Source of the DNA: JAFGUF01 sp040883315
GTDB taxonomy: Bacteria > Bacillota > Clostridia > Christensenellales > UMGS416
NCBI GenBank assembly: GCA_040883315.1
Contig: JBFLKU010000005.1
Span: 1 to 64,000, forward strand
Direction: 5' to 3'
Length of the DNA: 64,000 nt
The translations under genes and the position numbers were made by a program. This document shows positions 51,938-61,697 of the stretch, in pieces (position 1 is the stretch's first letter; every line of letters starts with the position of its first letter). The notes under the pieces are model-generated. The model was not told the origin of the DNA and ran no database searches. It saw only the letters and a program-made list of their open reading frames with translations.

Positions 51938-54150
51938 ATAACATGGAAAGATTATTAGGAGAAATAAAAATAGTTGACATTGAGCCAACAGAAGAATTGG
52001 TTCGTCAAACTAAAATGGAATGCAGCAAGCTTGTGAGAGCCGAAAAAAAGGCTGAACTATTAAATAGCTCAAGAAGAGGAAGAATAGCAGTACGACTGCT
52101 GGCAGCGGCTTCAGTGGTAGCTTTTATATTTGTTGCTTTTTTAGTTGCATCAATCAGAAACCAAAACCCAATAAATGGTGCTGCCTACTACACAGTGGAC
52201 ATCAACCCTAGTTTTGGATTTACAGTTGATGAAGATAATATTGTAACGAATGTTTCATTTCAAAATGATGATGCAAAAGAGCTGTATAAAGGAATTGACT
52301 GCAAAGGAATGAAGCTGCAGGATGCTATCAGGCTGATAGTGGTGCGTGCAGTGGAAATGGGCTATATATCAGAGGACGGCAAGACATATGTATTGCTTGG
52401 TCAGTTTTTGAAGGATGGATCAGAAGAAGGGGAAGAGCTTTTGAGCTATCTATTAGCTAGCCTGCAAAATGAGCTGGGCGACGGCGTTAAGCTTTTGGGA
52501 GTAAACGGGAAAACAGACGATATACAGACGGCTAAAGACCTGAAAGTGTCTCCCGGATTGCTGCTGCTTTGCAACATTGCAGAGGATGTAGAGGCTGACG
52601 CTGACCTGAAAGTAGACGACGTAGTAAAATGCCTGCCGGATGACTACAACGGAGAGCCAGAATTTGCAGCACCTGTAATAAGCGGAACTGCAAAAGACGA
52701 CAAACTTCTTATTTCGTGGGAAAATATTGACTTTTCTAAAGTTAACGCAGAGGGGATAGAGGTAGAGTATAAATTATTAAAAGGCACAACACTAGATGAA
52801 ATAAAAGAGATGAAAAATGTTGTGAAAACCCAGCGTGTAAAAATAGAAAATGAGCAGCCCAATAGTTTTTCGATTAGCCTGAGTGCCGGCGAGCTGAACA
52901 CAAAGACATACTATTGCCTATATGTAAAGTGCAATAATACAGGAAAGCTCAGTAATGTTTTGCCAGTGACAGCACAGATTTCCGGCGAACCAACGGCTGA
53001 ACCAACAGCATCACCAGAGCCGGGCACAGCAGCTGGCACATCAAAAATAAGCGGAAATATTGCCGGCGACTATGTATTGCTGGAATGGACAGGAATAGAT
53101 AGCGAACGCTTTGACGGCTACAAAGTAATGTATTCATACACAGACACTACTCCTGTATATGGAGAAGAGGGATGCAGCTACATTGAATACGTGACAGACC
53201 CAGCAAAAACAAGCGGAAAATACAAACTGACCAGCCTGAACGGATATAAAGAAGGCAGAAAGTTCTACTTCTCAATCACAGTATTGTATGATGGTCAGGA
53301 GCAAAAAGTACCGGGCAATGTAATATCATTGGTAATGCCAACAGTACAGCCAGGCACCACTCCAAACACACAAGACTACCCATCAACAAATATTTCGGGA
53401 AGCAGAGACGGCAACTACATCTATCTGAACTGGGGCAAAATTACAGATGATAGACTCGAAGGCTACAAAGTAGTATATTCATTCACAGACAGCACACCTG
53501 TATACGGCAGTTCTGACTATCTGAGATGGATAACCAATCCTTCAGAGACAAGTGCGGTTATAAGCTTGGACGAGCTAGGATATGTAGATGCAGCAAAGCC
53601 TTGCTACTTCTCAATCACTGCTTTATATGAAGACCACAGCGTTAAACGCCCCGGAAATACTGTTACAATAATGATACCAGCAAATGCTGTTGAATATACA
53701 GCACCAGCAGGAATAAGTGCCAGCTACAATGAGGCTACAGGAAAAATAACAATTTCTTGGAGTTCAGTTGAAAACAGTAGTCTGGAATACTACAAGGCAA
53801 ACTATTCATTTACAAATAGTTCACCTTCATACGGAGCAAGCGGTACTACTTCATTCCCGACAAATGAATTAAGCTATAGTGTGCTTGCCAGATCGCTTGA
53901 CGGATATCAAGAAGGTGCAACGTGTTATGTATCTGTAACGGCTGTATATAATCCTGACTATACGAAGAAAACAAGTTCGGTTAAGACGGTGGTAATACCT
54001 ATTACCATTACACCTTCACCGGAACCAACAGATACGCCGTCACCAGAACCAACCACAGAGACACCGACGGCATCACCAACACCAGAACCGACGGCAACAC
54101 CTACACCGGAGCCAACGGTATCACCTACTGACTCGGCAACATCCTCATAA
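51934..54150 (+). CDS. RsgI-like transmembrane sigma regulator with repeated Fn3-like ectodomains
   Basis: The 738-residue protein has a cytoplasmic part of about 50 residues unlike the RsgI N-terminal domain, a membrane segment at about 52-73, then YYTVDINPSFGFTVDED with an Asn-Pro bond at 91-92, the RsgI mid-domain signature. A linker leads to an Fn3-like domain (about 245-345) and three more related domains, each with the motif Y-K-x-x-Y-S-[YF]-T-[DN]-[TS]-[TS]-P-x-Y-G (near bases 53116, 53461 and 53788). It ends in a Pro/Thr/Ser/Glu-rich wall-spanning stalk (about 695-738) without a sortase motif. Its start overlaps the ECF gene, so it is the likely anti-sigma factor. Confidence 0.82.
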   Translation: MNNMERLLGEIKIVDIEPTEELVRQTKMECSKLVRAEKKAELLNSSRRGRIAVRLLAAASVVAFIFVAFLVASIRNQNPINGAAYYTVDINPSFGFTVDEDNIVTNVSFQNDDAKELYKGIDCKGMKLQDAIRLIVVRAVEMGYISEDGKTYVLLGQFLKDGSEEGEELLSYLLASLQNELGDGVKLLGVNGKTDDIQTAKDLKVSPGLLLLCNIAEDVEADADLKVDDVVKCLPDDYNGEPEFAAPVISGTAKDDKLLISWENIDFSKVNAEGIEVEYKLLKGTTLDEIKEMKNVVKTQRVKIENEQPNSFSISLSAGELNTKTYYCLYVKCNNTGKLSNVLPVTAQISGEPTAEPTASPEPGTAAGTSKISGNIAGDYVLLEWTGIDSERFDGYKVMYSYTDTTPVYGEEGCSYIEYVTDPAKTSGKYKLTSLNGYKEGRKFYFSITVLYDGQEQKVPGNVISLVMPTVQPGTTPNTQDYPSTNISGSRDGNYIYLNWGKITDDRLEGYKVVYSFTDSTPVYGSSDYLRWITNPSETSAVISLDELGYVDAAKPCYFSITALYEDHSVKRPGNTVTIMIPANAVEYTAPAGISASYNEATGKITISWSSVENSSLEYYKANYSFTNSSPSYGASGTTSFPTNELSYSVLARSLDGYQEGATCYVSVTAVYNPDYTKKTSSVKTVVIPITITPSPEPTDTPSPEPTTETPTASPTPEPTATPTPEPTVSPTDSATSS

Positions 54151-54173
54151 AACTCGAGTATACACAATAATGT

Positions 54174-54201
54174 AGAAGGCTGCTTATATAAGCAGCCTTC
54201 T
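54174..54201. terminator. bidirectional terminator, perfect 28-bp palindrome
   Basis: Arms AGAAGGCTGCTTAT and ATAAGCAGCCTTCT are fully complementary and lie between convergent genes. Confidence 0.8.
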
Positions 54202-54231
54202 CACTATTTAAATTTATATGTAATTATATTT

Positions 54232-56646
54232 TTATTTTACAACGATGTTTACGATTCTGCCCTTTATAACAATCACTTTGACCACAGTTTTGCCCTCTAT
54301 ATGTCCTGCGACATTTTCATTTGCAAGTGCCATTTCCTCCACTTCCTTATCCGAAGCATTAGTAGAGATTGTAATTGTTCCGCGGACTTTGCCGTTCACC
54401 TGCACTGCGATTTCTTTAGTGGCATCGATGCATTTGTTTTCATCCCATTTTGGCCATTCAGCCAGCGACAGCATGCCGTTGCCACCCATATTCTCATGCA
54501 TCTCCTCTGTAATATGAGGAGCCACGGGATTTAGAAGAGTGATTAATATTTTAAGCTCTTCTTTAGTTATTGTTCCCTTTGCATAAATATCATTTATATA
54601 GCTCATCATTGTGGCTATTGCCGTATTGTATTTCATGGCTTCATAGTCTTCGCTTACCTTTTTAATCATTTTATGGGTGGTAGTTTCCATGTCTGCGCTT
54701 ATTGCATCGCCTTGTATATGCTCCTGTAGCTTCCACACTCTGTCCAAGAATCTTTTGCAGCCTTTCACTCCTTGTGTAGACCATGGGATGGGCTGATCGA
54801 ATGCACCCATGAACATTTCATACAATCTAAATGCGTCTGCACCAAATTCTGCTACCATGTCATCAGGGTTCACTACGTTTCCGCGGGATTTGCTCATTTT
54901 GTCGCCGTTTTCACCTAATATCATTCCGTGGCTTGTTCTCTTTTGATATGGTTCTGGTGACGGAACTACGCCGATATCATAAAGGAATTTATGCCAGAAA
55001 CGTGAGTACAGCAGGTGAAGGGTAGTGTGCTCCATTCCACCGTTGTACCAGTCTATCGGCAGCCAATATTTCAGTTTGTCCTGTGCGGCCAGCTCGTCAT
55101 CATTGTGTGGGTCTATGTAGCGCAGGAAATACCATGATGAACCTGCCCATTGAGGCATGGTGTCAGTTTCACGTACAGCGTGCTTACCACACTTAGGGCA
55201 TATTGTGTTCACCCAATCAGAAACATCAGCCAGAGGCGATTCTCCGCCTTCTCCGGGCTTAAATTCATCTACTTCCGGCAGAGTAAGCGGCAGCTGCTCG
55301 AATGGCAGAGGCACCCAGCCGCAGTCGTCGCAGTGAACCAATGGAATGGGCTCTCCCCAGTAGCGCTGACGGGAAAATACCCAATCGCGCAGTTTGTAGT
55401 TCACTGTTTTTTCGCCCACGCCTTTATCCAATAAAAATTGTATTATTTTCTTTTTAGCATCCGGCACTTTCAGCCCGTTAAGCAGGCCTGAATTCACCAG
55501 CACACCGTTTTCGCTGTCTGTGTATGCTTCCACCTCTATGTTTCCGCCTGATACCACCTCGATAATAGGCAAATCAAACTTTTTAGCGAATTCATAGTCT
55601 CTGTTATCATGACCCGGCACAGCCATAATGGCACCTGTACCATAGCTCATTAATACATAGTCAGACACGAAGATAGGTATTTCTTGGTCGTTTACAGGGT
55701 TTAGCGCCTTTATTCCCAGCAGCTCTACACCGCTTTTTTCTTTGTTCAGCTCTGTACGCTCCATGTCGGATTTCAGTGCTGTTACTTCTCTATATTTTCT
55801 TACTTCATCAATGTTTTTAATGTCATTTGCAAATTCTTCTACCATCGGGTGCTCTGGTGATATTACCATATATGTAGCACCAAATAGTGTATCAGGGCGA
55901 GTGGTGAAAACCTTTAGAGCATAGTCTTTTCCAGCAATAGCAAAGTCGACTTCCGCACCTTCGCTTCTTCCTATCCAGTTTCTTTGCTGTGTTTTTACCC
56001 TTTCGATAAAATCTATTTCATCCAGTCCATCCAGTAGCTTTTGTGCATAGTCTGTTATGCGAAGCATCCATTGCTTTTTAGTCTTGCGGACAACCTTGCT
56101 GTGGCATCTTTCGCATTCACCGTCCACCACTTCTTCATTTGCAAGTCCTACTTTGCAGTCCGGGCAGTAGTTTATATTTATTTCATCTTTATATGCCAGC
56201 CCATTTTCAAAAAGCTTAATGAAAATCCATTGTGTCCATTTATAATATTTTGGGTCAGTTGTGTTCACTTCTCTGGAGTAGTCAAAAGAGAACCCAATCT
56301 TTTTCAGCTGCGAACGAAAACGATCTATATTGTTTTTGGTAACAATTGAAGGATGTATATTGTTTTGGATTGCATAGTTTTCTGTTGGCAGTCCAAACGC
56401 ATCCCAGCCAATAGGATATAGTACATTGTATCCTTCCATTCTGCGCTTTCTGGATATTATATCTAGAGCTGTGTTGGAGCGTGGGTGACCAACATGCAGC
56501 CCGGAGCCTGATGGATAGGGGAACTCGATCAAGCAGTAGTACTTTGGCTTTGAAAAATCATCCTGTGCACAAAATGCCTTTTCTTCGTCCCAGATTTTCT
56601 GCCACTTGCCTTCGATTTCGCTGAAATTGTATTCTTTTGCTGACAT
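54232..56646 (-). CDS. leuS: leucyl-tRNA synthetase
   Basis: This 804-residue class I synthetase of the bacterial type has the HIGH-type motif in YPSGSGLHVGHP, a CP1 editing domain (about 225-415), a zinc-like CPDCKVGLANEE/CERCHSKVV cluster, and GDKMSKSRGNVV as the KMSKS loop. ATG follows AAGGAAAAT. Its leader contains a small hairpin but no T-box signature. Confidence 0.98.
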   Translation of the reverse strand: MSAKEYNFSEIEGKWQKIWDEEKAFCAQDDFSKPKYYCLIEFPYPSGSGLHVGHPRSNTALDIISRKRRMEGYNVLYPIGWDAFGLPTENYAIQNNIHPSIVTKNNIDRFRSQLKKIGFSFDYSREVNTTDPKYYKWTQWIFIKLFENGLAYKDEININYCPDCKVGLANEEVVDGECERCHSKVVRKTKKQWMLRITDYAQKLLDGLDEIDFIERVKTQQRNWIGRSEGAEVDFAIAGKDYALKVFTTRPDTLFGATYMVISPEHPMVEEFANDIKNIDEVRKYREVTALKSDMERTELNKEKSGVELLGIKALNPVNDQEIPIFVSDYVLMSYGTGAIMAVPGHDNRDYEFAKKFDLPIIEVVSGGNIEVEAYTDSENGVLVNSGLLNGLKVPDAKKKIIQFLLDKGVGEKTVNYKLRDWVFSRQRYWGEPIPLVHCDDCGWVPLPFEQLPLTLPEVDEFKPGEGGESPLADVSDWVNTICPKCGKHAVRETDTMPQWAGSSWYFLRYIDPHNDDELAAQDKLKYWLPIDWYNGGMEHTTLHLLYSRFWHKFLYDIGVVPSPEPYQKRTSHGMILGENGDKMSKSRGNVVNPDDMVAEFGADAFRLYEMFMGAFDQPIPWSTQGVKGCKRFLDRVWKLQEHIQGDAISADMETTTHKMIKKVSEDYEAMKYNTAIATMMSYINDIYAKGTITKEELKILITLLNPVAPHITEEMHENMGGNGMLSLAEWPKWDENKCIDATKEIAVQVNGKVRGTITISTNASDKEVEEMALANENVAGHIEGKTVVKVIVIKGRIVNIVVK

Positions 56647-56663
56647 TAATATTTTCCTTATAT

Positions 56664-56682
56664 CTAGGTAATCCGTACCTAG
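56664..56682 (-). promoter_or_regulatory. hairpin in the leuS leader
   Basis: Arms CTAGGTA and TACCTAG with a 5-nt loop form a 7-bp hairpin, 18 bp before the leuS start and close to its ribosome site. No T run follows. It may affect translation or mRNA stability; this is only suggested by position. Confidence 0.4.
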
Positions 56683-56903
56683 CCTTTCTATTGATTGTGC
56701 TTAATTTAAACCATTAGAGTACATTTTAATAGGGATTTGTTTTTTCGTCAAGATTATGCACAGGACATTTTGATTTTGTTGCGGCAAAACATATATATAA
56801 ATGTAAATTAGACGTATGTTTTTGCCATGCTTCTATTGTAAAAAGCCTTTATAGGTAGTAAAATATTATGTGAACGTACAATAAAAATGATTTGGAGAAT
56901 TAA

Positions 56904-58106
56904 ATGAGCTCAGTTGAAAGCTATTACAGTTTTGCGAAAGAAAAATATAAAGAAATCGGTATAGATACAGATGCTGCCATTGAAAAACTAAAAAAATTGG
57001 TTTTTTCTCTTAAGTGCTGTGATATTGTGGACATAGACTCCATAAATGAAACATCAGACTACAAAAACGAGAAAGAGAATTCCCCAAAGCTAAGAAACAA
57101 CCTAGAAAAGGCATTCAGCCTGATACCGGGGAAGCACCGCATAAGCCTGAATGCGATTCATATGGATGCCGATGAATTTGTAGAGCTGGACGAAATAGAA
57201 AACTGCCACTATGAGAAATGGGTAGAGTGGGCAAAAAAGCATACCAGCGGTATGGATTTCTACACGTCGATGATTCGCCACGAAAAGTCGGACAAAGGAT
57301 TTGCACTATCTGACAGAAATAAAGACATACGCTATTTCTGGGTGGAGCACTGCCAAAGGTGCAGGCTAGTAGGGCAGTATATCGGTACTATGCTGCAAAC
57401 CCCGTGCATTACAACCATAAATGTGAATGACTATTTCAAAAGCTCGCCAACAGATTTTATATCTACTCAGGAGATATTGGTGGATTCGCTGAACAAGGTT
57501 TATTCCGAACCTATAAACAAAATATATAATCTGGACTCTGTCTTCACAGGCCTTGGCGACCTAAAGGATGATTATGTTCCTATTGCAGATGAAACGTTCT
57601 GCCAGAATTATGCTACGCAAAATAATTTGATAGCAAATATAAACACAAACAGCCTAAAGGGTAAAAAAAAGATATACCAAAGCATAAATGCCGTAATACC
57701 ATTTACGGACAAGATAATTATAAATATAAGACCTGAAGAAAACTCGGATAATTTAATCATGCTGAATGACAAAACGCTAAATCTGGCAAGATACATTGTA
57801 CATAATGATTTGCTGGAAAAGGTGATAATATACCTTGATTTTAAAACCGAGATGTATGATTTAGCCAAGGTTAAAAAGTGGGTTATAGGCACAAGAGCAG
57901 TTCAGAAAGCATTTTTAAAAGCCTTTCTAGAGCCAACAGATTATCTGAAAGAATGCGACGAAGCTGACGACTATAACAGCAAGGCAGCATTAATAGAGGA
58001 ATTCAATTCATATCCGTATGGTGCGGTGTGGGATTACTACTGCAAAATGATGAATGTACCTGTTGGATTTGAATGGCTGGACACCGGAAACCATGTGAGC
58101 AATTAA
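56904..58106 (+). CDS. L-rhamnose isomerase-like protein, active site degenerate
   Basis: This 400-residue protein aligns end to end with RhaA. Shared landmarks include LEKAFSLIPGKHRISLNAI, WVEWAKKHTSGMDF, the RYFWVEHC helix, the GLGD turn, WVIGTRAVQKAFLKAFLEPT and the C-terminal VGFEWLD. Compared with E. coli RhaA as I recall it, metal and catalytic positions are altered: E234 is Asp (211), K236 Val (213), D267 Asn (247), H270 Ser (250), H294 Asn (274) and D302 Asn (280), while D304 and D334 remain (282, 312). The conserved GHFHPTE and RPVRWDSDH blocks are absent. It is full-length, with a good start after TGGAGAA. It is unlikely to be an isomerase. A weak hairpin separates it from a GH3 gene. 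Confidence 0.75.
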   Translation: MSSVESYYSFAKEKYKEIGIDTDAAIEKLKKLVFSLKCCDIVDIDSINETSDYKNEKENSPKLRNNLEKAFSLIPGKHRISLNAIHMDADEFVELDEIENCHYEKWVEWAKKHTSGMDFYTSMIRHEKSDKGFALSDRNKDIRYFWVEHCQRCRLVGQYIGTMLQTPCITTINVNDYFKSSPTDFISTQEILVDSLNKVYSEPINKIYNLDSVFTGLGDLKDDYVPIADETFCQNYATQNNLIANINTNSLKGKKKIYQSINAVIPFTDKIIINIRPEENSDNLIMLNDKTLNLARYIVHNDLLEKVIIYLDFKTEMYDLAKVKKWVIGTRAVQKAFLKAFLEPTDYLKECDEADDYNSKAALIEEFNSYPYGAVWDYYCKMMNVPVGFEWLDTGNHVSN

Positions 58107-58118
58107 TAGAAAAAAATT

Positions 58119-58146
58119 AAGGGATAATTATATAGTTATCCTTTTT
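58119..58146 (+). terminator. weak terminator-like hairpin
   Basis: A 9-bp AT-rich stem (AAGGGATAA / TTATCCTTT, one G-T pair) with a short T run lies between the RhaA-like and GH3 genes; read-through is likely. Confidence 0.45.
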
Positions 58147-58180
58147 AAATGAGTAAATAAAGAAGAGATAAGGAGATAGC

Positions 58181-60598
58181 ATGTCTGACATAGCAAAAAA
58201 AATAGTTTCTCAGCTGACATTGGATGAAAAAGCAGACCTATGCATGGGACTGGACTCATGGCATTTGGTTTCTGTAGAAAGACTGGGAGTAGGGCAGGTG
58301 ATGGTGGCTGATGGACCCCATGGACTGAGGAAGGAAGATGGAAGCTACGAAAGAGACGAAATGAACGATAGTGTTCCATCCACATGCTTTCCCACAGCTT
58401 GTGCTACAGCCAGCTCATGGAATAGAGACCTGATGTATGAGATGGGGCAGGCTATGGCAGATGAATGCCTGCAGGAGCAGGTATCTGTGATACTTGGTCC
58501 TGGAGCTAATATTAAACGCTCACCACTGTGCGGAAGAAATTTTGAATACATATCAGAAGACCCATACCACGCAGGGGAAATGTCCGCTGCACTGGTTCAG
58601 GGAGTACAATCCAAAAATATAGGAACATCTCTAAAGCACTTTGCGATGAACAACCAAGAGAGATTAAGATTTTCGATAGATGCTGTAGTTGATGAGCGTG
58701 CGCAAAGGGAAATATATCTGGCAGGCTTTGAAAAATGCGTAAAAAAAGCAAAACCTTGGACTTTAATGTGTGCCTACAACAAAGTGGACGGGGAATTCAT
58801 GAGCGAGAACAAACGCCTTCTAACAGACGTTCTTCGTGATGAATGGGGATTCGAAGGACTGGTGATGAGTGACTGGGGCGCTGTAAATAAAAGAGACGAA
58901 GGCATAAAGGCAGGACTGGATCTAGAAATGCCTGCCGCAGGAAAAAGAGGATCAATCACCATAAAGAATGCTATTGCAGCCGGCACATTGAAAATGGAAG
59001 AACTGGATAAGGTAGTCGAAAGAGTAGTGGATTTGATTCTGAAATCACAGGAACATATAAAAAAGGACTATAAATACGATGTCGTTAAGCACCATGAATT
59101 GGCAAAGAAAGCAGCACAGGAGTCTGTAGTACTACTTAAGAATGATGATATTCTACCTTTGGAGAAAAATGAAAGCATTGCAGTAATTGGCGAATTTGCC
59201 AAAGTACCAAGATATCAGGGAGCAGGCTCTAGCCTTATTCACCCCACAAAGCTAGACACTATATGTGATGTGCTGGACGAAAAAGAATATTCGTACGAAT
59301 ATGCAAAGGGATATGATGCCAATACAAAGGATATTGACAAGGCACTGATAGATGAAGCTATAGAAACAGCTAAAAAGCACAAGTATGCCATAATATTTGC
59401 AGGGCTAACGGATATATATGAAACAGAAGGAATGGACAGAGATATTCTGGATATCCCTGAAAGCCACTCGATGCTGATTGAGGAAGTATCAAAGGTGAAT
59501 AAAAATGTAATATTGGTGCTATCAAACGGTTCGCCTATATCTATGCCTTGGATAGAAAAAACTAAGGCCGTACTGGAGAGCTATCTATCCGGTCAGGCAG
59601 GAGCTGGGGCAGTGGTTGATATATTGTTTGGAGACGTATGCCCTTCTGCAAAGCTTGCTGAAACATTTCCAATAGCACTGCATGATACTCCATGCTATAG
59701 CTATTTCCCTGGATATCCTAAGACGGTAGAGTACAGAGAGAGCATATATGTGGGATATAGATATTATGACAAAGCAAAAAAAGATGTTTTATTTCCGTTT
59801 GGATTTGGGCTAAGCTATACGCAATTTGAATATTCTGATTTAAAAATTGAGAAAAAAGGTGAATTTGAATACAAAGTAGTATTCAGCATCAAAAACACAG
59901 GGAAAAAAGATGGTGCTGAAATAGCACAAATATATGTAAAGAACAATGAATCTCCAATATTTAAGGCAGAAAAAGAACTGAGAGCATTTGAAAAGGTATT
60001 TTTGAAGTCTGGCGAAAAAAAGGAGATTTCCATAGAGCTGGATAAGAGAGCCTTTGCCTACTACAATGTTAACATAAATGACTGGCACGTAGACAGCGGA
60101 ATATATAGTATATTGGTGGGCAGCTCATCACAGGATATTAGGCTGCAGGAAGAATTGGAGATATCAGCAAAAGATGATATAGAAGTGCCTGATTACAGAG
60201 AATTGCTACCGTGTTACTATAGTCTAACTGATAGTACATTAGATATAGATGAAAAAGACTTTGAAAAACTATTAGGAAGAGAACTACCGGAAAGATACAT
60301 GCAAAAAGGAGAGAAATTTACAACTACCTCGACATTCGAAGACCTGAAAGACACTCTTCTAGGTAAACTCTTTAAAACAATTGCAAGGATTGCACTAAAG
60401 CGTATGCTGCCAAAGGGCGTGAAGCCAGAAGAGCATAAACAATATATTATGATGTATAATACAGCTATGGAGCTTCCGTTTAAGTCACTTGGCTTGATGG
60501 CGGGAAACGGCACTCCACCATATGCGCCAGAAGCGATGGAGGCATTAGCAAACAGAAAACTGATAAAGGCGATAAAATACATTTTGAAGAAAAAATAA
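58181..60598 (+). CDS. GH3 family beta-glycosidase
   Basis: The 805-residue GH3 enzyme has an N-terminal barrel (about 1-290) with VADGPHGLRKE, RNFEYISEDPYHAGEMSAA split around the SEDP turn, SLKHFAMNNQE and the nucleophile Asp in VMSDWGA. A second alpha/beta domain (about 310-520) and a C-terminal Fn3-like domain (from about 540) follow. There is no signal peptide, so it is cytoplasmic and probably a beta-glucosidase or beta-xylosidase acting on imported oligosaccharides. The last 150 residues are an extension beyond the Fn3-like domain. ATG follows AAGGAGAT. Confidence 0.92.
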   Translation: MSDIAKKIVSQLTLDEKADLCMGLDSWHLVSVERLGVGQVMVADGPHGLRKEDGSYERDEMNDSVPSTCFPTACATASSWNRDLMYEMGQAMADECLQEQVSVILGPGANIKRSPLCGRNFEYISEDPYHAGEMSAALVQGVQSKNIGTSLKHFAMNNQERLRFSIDAVVDERAQREIYLAGFEKCVKKAKPWTLMCAYNKVDGEFMSENKRLLTDVLRDEWGFEGLVMSDWGAVNKRDEGIKAGLDLEMPAAGKRGSITIKNAIAAGTLKMEELDKVVERVVDLILKSQEHIKKDYKYDVVKHHELAKKAAQESVVLLKNDDILPLEKNESIAVIGEFAKVPRYQGAGSSLIHPTKLDTICDVLDEKEYSYEYAKGYDANTKDIDKALIDEAIETAKKHKYAIIFAGLTDIYETEGMDRDILDIPESHSMLIEEVSKVNKNVILVLSNGSPISMPWIEKTKAVLESYLSGQAGAGAVVDILFGDVCPSAKLAETFPIALHDTPCYSYFPGYPKTVEYRESIYVGYRYYDKAKKDVLFPFGFGLSYTQFEYSDLKIEKKGEFEYKVVFSIKNTGKKDGAEIAQIYVKNNESPIFKAEKELRAFEKVFLKSGEKKEISIELDKRAFAYYNVNINDWHVDSGIYSILVGSSSQDIRLQEELEISAKDDIEVPDYRELLPCYYSLTDSTLDIDEKDFEKLLGRELPERYMQKGEKFTTTSTFEDLKDTLLGKLFKTIARIALKRMLPKGVKPEEHKQYIMMYNTAMELPFKSLGLMAGNGTPPYAPEAMEALANRKLIKAIKYILKKK

Positions 60599-60693
60599 AA
60601 TAAAGCTGCTGATAATGAAATGAACTTGAACTCTTTTTGCTTTCAATAAGAAGTAATATTTGCTTTATATCTTTCTTTCATAAAATATAAGAA

Positions 60694-60732
60694 CCTCGTA
60701 TTTTAACATAAACAATACGAGGATATTTTTTT
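60694..60732 (+). terminator. terminator after GH3 gene
   Basis: A 9-bp perfect stem (CCTCGTATT / AATACGAGG) with an 11-nt loop is followed by ATATTTTTTT. Confidence 0.75.
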
Positions 60733-60778
60733 CATTTAACGATTTTTCTAGTATACTGCTATAATAATATTAATGCTT

Positions 60779-61693
60779 TTATAGACCTAACCGCGCAAAT
60801 TCCTTTAGGCGTTTTATATTTTCCAATGTGATATATGCGGCTATTTTGGGTAGCTGTTTGTCAAATATGTGCTCGTCTCTTTGCCAGTCCCAGGGCACAT
60901 TCCATGAGCCGTCTTTGTTTTGACTTTCAATTAAATAATCTAAATTTTCTTCAATCTGGTTTCTGAAAATATCATATAATGGGTCATCGGGGGATTCAAA
61001 CACCTGAAGCGGAGTTAAAACATATGTATTATATTTGCTGATATCATAGCAAAGCTCGTTGTTTAGCCTAGGACGCAGAAATCTAGTAAATCTATTTCGT
61101 AGATTTGCAGGAAGCATGCGTATCATTTTCATTAGGCATATAATTTCATGCATTTCATTTCCGTTTGCAGAATCCAGAAGATATGCATAGCAGAGATCAA
61201 GCATTTCGTGCACAATGTTTCTGTACACTCCTCCGCCAAAAGTATAAAAATATCCTATAATTTCCGCAGTGGGGTTGAGAGAATAGGTTTCTTTCATAAT
61301 AGGTTTATATTCCCACCAAATAGCTCGTGGATAGTCATTCACCTCAGCTGTGATACATGACCAACCATTCTTGTAATTTTTTGTACTTGATAGATATTCC
61401 AGAGCATCTGATGTGAGATGGTTATTTGTAAATATGTGAAGCTGTCTTATGATATTAAGGGCTATAGTAGTAGATAAAGGTGTAGAGCCTGTATACGTGA
61501 AATCCAGCTCTAAACCTTTTCCAAAACCGCCGTCATTATTGACGTAATTATTTAAATGATTGATTACTTTAAATTGATTAGCCTTTTTAAAGTAATATTC
61601 ATACATAGCGATATCGATATCCCTTCCAAAAGCATAAATATACTCGGCAGCTTTGTTTAATGCTGATTTTGGAAGCATATTGGGATATCGCAT
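60779..61693 (-). CDS. alpha/alpha-toroid protein (prenyltransferase/squalene cyclase-like fold)
   Basis: The 304-residue protein has the repeat pattern of alpha-toroid proteins: NNDGGFGKGLELDF near residue 55 and QNKDGSWNVPWDWQ near residue 265 are QW-like turns, with helices between. No catalytic DxDD or zinc motif of cyclases or prenyltransferases is evident. It starts 4 bp after the mreB stop on the same strand, after AAAAGGTAGG, so it is co-expressed with mreB. A link with cell shape or wall is only suggested by that position. Confidence 0.65.
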   Translation of the reverse strand: MRYPNMLPKSALNKAAEYIYAFGRDIDIAMYEYYFKKANQFKVINHLNNYVNNDGGFGKGLELDFTYTGSTPLSTTIALNIIRQLHIFTNNHLTSDALEYLSSTKNYKNGWSCITAEVNDYPRAIWWEYKPIMKETYSLNPTAEIIGYFYTFGGGVYRNIVHEMLDLCYAYLLDSANGNEMHEIICLMKMIRMLPANLRNRFTRFLRPRLNNELCYDISKYNTYVLTPLQVFESPDDPLYDIFRNQIEENLDYLIESQNKDGSWNVPWDWQRDEHIFDKQLPKIAAYITLENIKRLKEFARLGL

Positions 61694-61697
61694 ATTC

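Noticed and set aside
56647..56903. T-box riboswitch for leuS
   Set aside because: The minus-strand leader has only a short 7-bp hairpin and no AGGGTGG-type T-box bulge or terminator pair.
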